From: Symsagittifera roscoffensis
Lineage: Eukaryota > Xenacoelomorpha > Acoela > Convolutidae
DNA length: 64,000 bases
Direction: 5' to 3'
NCBI RefSeq assembly: GCF_963678635.1
Contig: NC_087066.1
Span: 31,439,301 to 31,503,300 of the forward strand
Part shown: positions 58,481 to 64,000 of the stretch, piece after piece
Layout of the letters: every line of letters starts with the position of its first letter
Numbering within the stretch: the first letter of the stretch is position 1
Notes under the pieces: model-generated
What the model saw: only the letters and a program-made list of their open reading frames with translations
Databases searched by the model: none
What the model was told of the DNA's origin: nothing
Position numbers and translations under genes: made by a program

Positions 58481-59344
58481 GTTGGGGGAATTCTACCGGC
58501 CATCATTGCTGCTTCTAGATAACTCATTCGAAACTTTGTCTATATGCATCTCCAACTCTTAGCAGTTTTGATTTATAATTGCTTGATTTTGCTGTATTCT
58601 GTAGATCTCTACTATCGCGTTTCGTTTTCATTAAGTTTTTTTTTAAATTTTACTCCCAGTGGTGCAATGCACTTCAAATGCAATACACTTCAAATGTTTT
58701 AGCAAGACATAAATTAACTATAAATCGGAGCGAAACAATACCGTAACAGCTTAATTAAAGAAATATTCTGTAAACTAACCTTTTCATAGACAGGAAAGCA
58801 AGATAATATACGGAGTCTTTGAAAAAGCTAGTTAACATAATATTTCATCATTGTATTGTAATTGTAAAGATGTAACGGTGTTGTTTTATTCTGATTTATA
58901 GTTAATTTATGTCGTGTCTAAAAATTTGAAGTTCATTGCTAACTTATTTTCAAAAAATAGTCTAAAGTTCATTCTTTTAGACTTGAATCTGAATTGCTAT
59001 CAATGCAATCTCAATCTAACTCTTTTTAAGTTTATCCAGATTTTCATATGCATCTTTTTCAATGTTTCCTTTGTTTTCATTTTTATGTGTTGTTACATCT
59101 TTTGTGGCAGTTTGCTTGTTTCGGATTATTCAGCTCCTGCTAGCACGTCTTTTTTGTTTTTGCGGTTTGTCTGAAGTTTCTGTCCAATAATACTGGCCAG
59201 ATTGGTATGATGTAATGCTGTTCACATTCTCATATCCGATGAAATGATATCTGATTGAAATGTTTATGGGACTTTTGATTAAACATTGGTGAACATAAGG
59301 AGCTTTTTTTTCTTATCCTTGCTCTGGTCAATATTTTGCTGTAA

Positions 59345-59395
59345 GTGATGATTTTGTACTTGCTACTATGAGAACTGATTTTAACTCAAATCTGA
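59345..59395 (+). repeat. C/D-box-like cassette k (51 nt)
   Basis: GTGATGA ... TATGAGA ... CTGA. It is followed 60 bp later by a palindrome-TATA module, as in the array units. Confidence 0.55.
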
Positions 59396-59458
59396 TTTAA
59401 AGACTATTTCTTTGTATCATTTCTTTGTCATAGTGTTATTCATCTGAAACAGTTTTTT

Positions 59459-59660
59459 AGAGTCGTTGAACGTAGTTCAGACTCTTATATAGGTCGCGAT
59501 GATTTATTTTTTGGCAGTTTGGTTTTTGATTTCTTAAGTTCTGTTCATTTCCTTTGTTAAATGGAAGGCAATTTTCACTATCGAACAGCAAAAGTGTCAA
59601 AGTCACGAGAAACGATCGACCTCTAGTTTGGAAAGTGGAATTTATTTTTTAGATTTCGCA
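59459..59660 (+). repeat. Palindrome-TATA module, right copy 1
   Basis: AGAGTC-GT-TGAAC-GTA-GTTCA-GACTCT (59459-59485), then TATATAGGTCGCGATGATTT. The second hairpin has one mismatch (TTAAATGGAA). Confidence 0.75.
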
Positions 59661-60208
59661 TCGAAATAAAAATATTAATTGCTCCAGTTTTCTTAATGTG
59701 GGTTAATTCTATCAAAACATTGCCAATTCAATGAGAGACATTTATAGAGCTGTAAGGGCATCTGTTTTTTTTCAGTTTCTAGTTCTGATTGATCTATTTT
59801 TTTCTATCGGTTTTTTTTTCGCTGAAACGAACATCTGTTGTTTGCAGTCTTCTTCATCAGTATGCAGTGTTCATAGTAGTCGTACTTCTTAATCTTTACC
59901 TTTCTGTGAGTTCTGTTCAACAGTAGTGTTCGTTTTGTACAATAGTTTTCTTGGTTTTTGTTTGGAATTCCAATTGAGTGGTTGTCTATCCAAGATTAGT
60001 GTCTAGTTTGGTGTGATGGTGTTTTTGTGCTGTTTTATTGGAATGTCTGTCTGAGCGTAATGTCCAAATTGGTATGGTGTAGTGCTGTCCACTTTCTGGC
60101 GTCTGATGATATTATATCTGAGTGAAAATTTTTGGGGTCTTGCAGTTAATATAGCTGAGTCGTTGGATCTTATTGATTGTTTTGCTTTTGGTAGATCATT
60201 CCATTGAA

Positions 60209-60258
60209 GTGATGATTTGTGCTTGCTACTATGAAGAATGATTACAGCTCAAATCTGA
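60209..60258 (+). repeat. C/D-box-like cassette l (50 nt)
   Basis: GTGATGA, TTTGTGCTTGCTAC, TATGAAG, AATGATTACAGCTCAAAT, CTGA. It is closest to cassette d at 41604. Confidence 0.5.
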
Positions 60259-60695
60259 ATTAGAAATGTTTTGTTTTTTGTATCCTTGCTTTGTCATGTT
60301 GCTACGTATATGAAATCGTTAGAACAACCCAACGAGCAAACAATGACATTTTTGCTGCATATCATTGGCTAATAAATAGCATCTGTTGTATCTGATTTGT
60401 TAGTGGCTTTTTGTTGTGTGAGCGTAAGTGCCCTGTGCGGCAAATTATTTCAGGACTTCGTTTGGTCTTGACTGGTTCATACCGATTTATTTCACTCGTT
60501 AAGCTTTTTAGAGCTACTATATTTTAGGCTTAATTTAGCTCCAGCTAGCGGATTGTAGTTTATACGGTTTGTTGTTCTTGTTCTGATATTCTGATCCACA
60601 AAGAGTTTGTCTGATTGAATTTTTCGGGGTTTCGTGGTAAAAAAGATGATCAAGTTCATCTTAGTTGTTTACTTTAGATGTCATTTGTTTACCTT

Positions 60696-60746
60696 GTGTC
60701 GATTTGGTACTTGATGCTATGATAACTGATTAATTGTTTAATCTGA
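60696..60746 (+). repeat. C/D-box-like cassette m (51 nt), degenerate C box
   Basis: GTGTCGA ... TATGATA ... CTGA, the type of cassette e. The middle has changed (TTGATGC for TGGCTAC) without changing the length. Confidence 0.45.
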
Positions 60747-60911
60747 ATTGATGAGGGTATCCTAGTCGTCAATGCCTCTGCCTCGACCAATTTTATTAAA
60801 GTTTTATCCACAAAGAATTTGTCTGATTAAATTTTTCGAATTTTTTTTTGCTCAAAAGTTTGATCAGGTTTATCTGGGTTGTGTTCAATTTAGAGATCAT
60901 TTGTTTACCAT

Positions 60912-60962
60912 GTGATGATTTTGTACTTGCTACTATGAGAACTGATTTTAACTCAAATCTGA
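60912..60962 (+). repeat. C/D-box-like cassette n (51 nt)
   Basis: GTGATGA ... TATGAGA ... CTGA. Sequence right after CTGA differs from cassettes h and k because of a small deletion. Confidence 0.55.
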
Positions 60963-61017
60963 TGTTTTCTTTGTATCAGTTCTTTGTCATGTTGCCATTC
61001 ATCTGAAGCAGTTTTTT

Positions 61018-61220
61018 AGAGTCGATGAACGTAGTTCAGACTCTTATATAGGTCACGATGATTTAATTTTGATTTTTGATTTCTTAAGTTCTGTTCATTT
61101 CCTTTGTTAAAAGGAAGGCAAACTCCACTATCGAACAGCAAAAGTGTCAAATTCACGAGAAACGATCGACCTCTATTTTGGAAAGTGGAATTTATTTTTT
61201 AGATTTCCCATCGAAATAAA
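61018..61220 (+). repeat. Palindrome-TATA module, right copy 2
   Basis: AGAGTC-GA-TGAAC-GTA-GTTCA-GACTCT (61018-61044), then TATATAGGTCACGATGATTT. The second hairpin TTCCTTT-GTTA-AAAGGAA is intact near 61101-61118. Confidence 0.75.
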
Positions 61221-61751
61221 AATATTGGTTGCTCTATTTTTCTTAATATGGGTTAATTTTATCGAAGTAGTGCCAATTCAATGAGAGAAATATAAATAGC
61301 TCGAAGGGCATCTGTTTTTTTCTGTTTCCTATTCTGATTGAGCTATTTTTTTTCTATCGTTGTTTTTTTTTTTGCTGTAAGGCAGATATGTTGTTCCCAA
61401 GTCTTCCTCATCAGTGTTCAGTTTTGCTTCTAATCTTTACACTTTCGTTTGATTGGAGGTCTTTTCCACAGTAGTGTACTTACTGTATGATATTTTTTTT
61501 GTCTTTTGTTTATGCAATTCCAGTTGACCAATTGAAGATTAGTGTCTAATTTGCTATGATGGTCTTTTTATTGCCGTTTTATTGAAATATCTGTCCAAGC
61601 TTAGTAATTAAATTCGTATGGTCCGGTGCTGTCCAGATTCTGTTGTCTGATGACAGTATGTCCGAATGAAAGATTTTGGGATCTTGGTGTTAATATAGCT
61701 GAATTGTTGGAGTTTATAGATGTTTTTTTCCTGTTAAATCATTCGGTTAAA

Positions 61752-61802
61752 GTGATGATTTTGTAATTGTTACTATAAAGAATGATTTTAGCTCAAATCT
61801 AC
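61752..61802 (+). repeat. C/D-box-like cassette o, D box lost
   Basis: GTGATGA, TTTTGTAATTGTTAC, TATAAAG, and CTAC where CTGA is expected. Confidence 0.4.
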
Positions 61803-61880
61803 ATGAAATATATTTCTTTGTATCAATACTTTGTCATGTTGCCATGTATGTGAAATGGTTATTTCTGTTTAATTGATATT

Positions 61881-61907
61881 TTTACCCTTGCGATAAGCAA
61901 GGGTAAA
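61881..61907 (+). repeat. GATAA-loop hairpin, right copy (11-bp stem)
   Basis: TTTACCCTTGC-GATAA-GCAAGGGTAAA is a perfect 11-bp stem. The conserved 3' stretch (ATCGGATTTTGGACTTTTTT, CCCGTAA and AAATTTGTTCGCAG) follows, as at 36477. Confidence 0.8.
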
Positions 61908-62474
61908 TCAATCGGATTTTGGACTTTTTTCCCCGTAAATAAATTTGTTCGCAGGATGACTGAAACTGTGTTTATGGCCATCTCTACTTTCGTCAACGAA
62001 CAGAAATAGAGAGAACGGACACTTTTTGAGTATGTCTGTATTTTCAATGCCTGTTCCAGTGGATTTTTTTTTTATGTTGTAAATTTACCACTTCCGATTT
62101 TTTATCGTTTTTTCTTTATTCGGCTTGAAATAGTTCGGCTTATCAAATATCGGCTCAAAGGTCTCTTTCTGGTTTGTTTTAGGAGTAAAAAATTCTAAGT
62201 GTTTTGAGGGGACTCGAGAATTTCTCGCTAAGTTTTTCTAATCACATCGTGTGTTTGTAACGTTTTTTTATCACAAGAGACGGGATTCTGGCCGTGACGT
62301 CAGTTTGCTTACAAGATGATAATTCTGTACACAATACTATAGAAGTCAATACCATATTCTTCTTTTTTTGATAGCATGCGATGTCTCATTCCTTTTTTTT
62401 AATAATTTTTTTTTCGAGTTTTCCTATTTAGGAGCGATGTTTTGCTCCTAATTATTTTAGCTCGTTTCCTTATT

Positions 62475-62900
62475 AAGAATTGATGAGCGCAGTTCATAAT
62501 CTTATATAGGTCGAGATTATTTTTTTTAGGAAAAAGTCTGAAAATGCTCAAATAACTGCAGATGTACATTCATACATATTAATACATTTATGAATGAACT
62601 TAGGTATATATGCAGTTTTTGAGTTCTATTGAATTTCATCCGCTGAAAGTTACGGAAATAGTCTTCTCCAAATACGAACGTGGAAATTGGCGCAAAAAGC
62701 GTGAACAAATTCTTGTTTCGAAAGTAGAATTGAAGTTTCAGATTTCCAGTGGAATAAAAGCTATACCTATTAATCCAGTTTTCTCAAACTGAGTTAATTT
62801 TATCGAAAAAAGGCCAAACATAAGTTCACCGTGAAATTCAAAGAGGATTATATAGGTCGTGATTATTTTTTCCAGGAAAAGTCTTGGTGTTTGTTCAGGC
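62475..62900 (+). repeat. Palindrome-TATA module, two diverged copies
   Basis: At 62475-62503 the outer stem is AAGAAT/AATCTT (one mismatch). The inner stem has become ATGAGC-GCA-GTTCAT, still fully paired with one G-T, followed by TATATAGG. At ~62845 only the TATATAGGTCGTGATTATTT part remains. Confidence 0.6.
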
Positions 62901-63179
62901 ACAATTTTAATTTTTCGCGGTTCGACTTGATTTCTTTTTGTTCAGTTCGTTTCCTTTGTTAAAGTGAAGGCAAACTCCACTATCGAACATTAAAAGTGTT
63001 AAGGTCATGAAAAACGTCATCGACTTCTAGTTTCGAAAGTGGAATTTAGTTTCTAGATTTCCCCGCGGAATAAAAAGTTTATCTCTTGATCCAGTTGTCT
63101 CAAATTGGGTTAATTTTATCAAATAATTGCTGGCCAAGTATTTCTTGATATTCAAAGTGCTTTTAAGGCATGTTTTTTT

Positions 63180-63407
63180 TACTGTGAAATTTCAAAGTTG
63201 TAGTTTTTCACGAAAGAAGTCAGTATCTACACATGGGAAGAGTATTATGTGATATATCCGATTTGTGTTTTTATTTTGGGTTTTTGAGATGCTTATGAAA
63301 ATTTCTGCCTTTTTGGCAAAAAATTTCTGGGAACTAATTTATCAATTTTCAAAAATTTGGTACCATTGGACAGAACAGTTGTTCACATGTGTTCGTAGAT
63401 ACTCTGC

Positions 63408-63454
<47 letters not shown>

Positions 63455-63610
63455 TGTCTCTCTTTTAAAATCATCGGATATTTTACCACCTTCGAAAACT
63501 TCAGTGGGGAGAATTTTTGACCCTTATTTTTGGAATCTTTGTGGCTTTAGGAAACTTTTGGGTCGACCCAAGTTTTTTCGCCTTAGTCTCCGTTTTGTGT
63601 AAAAATTCTT
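63180..63610 (+). repeat. Dispersed repeat family bordering the large array (right)
   Basis: It matches 34920-35130 by block order (GGGTTTTTGAG, TTTTCAAAAATTTGGTACC-like, CCTTCGAAAACTTCAGTGGG-like). The same family therefore borders the array on both sides. Confidence 0.6.
63411..63450. repeat. (CT)n microsatellite, 40 nt
   Basis: An uninterrupted TC/CT run, followed by CCTCTGTCTCTC. Confidence 0.98.
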
Positions 63611-63901
63611 GATCAAGTTACTCAATTTATGGATTAGCTTCAATTTATGGTTACACGATTAGCTTCAACAAAAGTTTCCCTTAAAAGATATACTTTTTTT
63701 GCCTGTTCTTGGACCCTCGCTTTTAGTCCTAATCAAATTTTGAAAAGATAAATTTTTGTCTTTGTTGTTTTTTCGATTAACTTGAATTCATTAAAGGTAT
63801 TCCTACTTGGTTGGTAGGTTTTGATTTTGCGCGCATTTAATATAAAATAAGAAGGTCAGTTCATCTCTTGCATAATTAGTGTTTTACTTCATTTTGTTTA
63901 G

Positions 63902-64000
63902 ATTGTGTGTTGAACACTAAAATAGTGGGAATAGAGAACCACGAGATCAAGGATGAAATGCAGAGAGTGCGGGAGACGAACAGAGTGAAGCAGAAAGACA
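63902..64000 (+). CDS. Possible 5' part of an exon of a host gene
   Basis: A pyrimidine-rich stretch ending in TTCATTTTGTTTAG (to 63901) looks like a 3' splice site. After it one frame (codons from 63904) stays open to the window edge, about 32 codons, while the local G+C and purine content jump. The translation is strongly charged (NHEIKDEMQRVRETNRVKQK) and helical or coil-like. It is too short to assign a family, and the rest lies outside the window. An alternative is the start of another purine-rich repeat. Confidence 0.35.

Larger units (their letters stand above)
55546..63150 (+). repeat. Right flank of the array: diverged, shuffled modules
   Basis: This holds diverged versions of the unit (55.6-57.0 kb; 59.2-61.9 kb), including a damaged tRNA-like relic at ~56735-56806, and two weak copies of the palindrome-TATA module (62475, 62850). 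Stretches without recognised modules are 57240-57960 and 58480-58900. Confidence 0.75.

Noticed and set aside
63265-63468. 67-codon open frame ending in Leu-Ser repeats
   Set aside because: It runs through the (CT)n microsatellite and a dispersed repeat.

Overview
The window looks like AT-rich, gene-poor, repeat-laden nuclear DNA of a eukaryote, most likely an invertebrate animal. It has long A/T runs, (TA)n and (CT)n microsatellites, and decayed retroelements and DNA-element fragments of kinds common in animal genomes. There is no bacterial-style gene packing. I found no intact host protein gene. The only host-exon candidate is a short open stretch behind a splice acceptor at the right edge (63902-64000). 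The species cannot be fixed from the sequence alone.

Layout: 1-2.0 kb is noncoding, with a GTT-rich microsatellite and a small hairpin. 2.0-3.35 kb is a foldback element with ~0.5 kb inverted arms. 3.36-4.12 kb is a frameshifted type-B DNA polymerase remnant. 6.2-16.3 kb holds several very old, partly tandem copies of a non-LTR retrotransposon; four still show the region just C-terminal to the RT palm. 17.9-19.05 kb has diverged minisatellites. 19.4-29.5 kb is visibly richer in G+C and holds ruins of retroelement coding sequence: Ty3/gypsy-like RNase H tail and integrase, an SGNH-hydrolase-like domain, and a 126-bp tandem repeat. 29.3-34.0 kb has two younger 5'-truncated copies of the same non-LTR family, with an RT thumb, a CCHC knuckle and a restriction-like endonuclease (KRPDG...WD). 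One is interrupted by a ~1.07 kb insert made of AAATCGATTT-type palindromes.

From about 36.2 to 63.2 kb the sequence is one large repeat system. Its core (41713-~55545) is a tandem array of four near-identical ~3.35-kb units plus a partial fifth, bordered on both sides by diverged copies. Each unit is a mosaic of modules that also occur singly in the flanks: a tRNA-Lys-like relic with A and B boxes, a palindrome followed by TATATAGG, and three copies of a ~51-nt cassette that starts with GTGATGA (C-box-like) and ends with CTGA (D-box-like). I count 24 such cassettes, 17 of them with an intact RTGATGA. Their C-to-D distance is nearly constant (49-52 nt), while the sequence before the D box and outside the cassette varies. 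A similar C/D-box-like block closes the 3' ends of both younger non-LTR copies.

A separate 21-nt hairpin (loop GATAA/GATTA) occurs at 34583, 36477 and 61884. One stem pair has switched from C-G to G-C and others have become G-T, as expected for a structure that acts as RNA. These observations make the 34-63 kb region a candidate cluster of structured noncoding RNAs embedded in a satellite-like array. That is an inference; simple satellite descent remains the main alternative.
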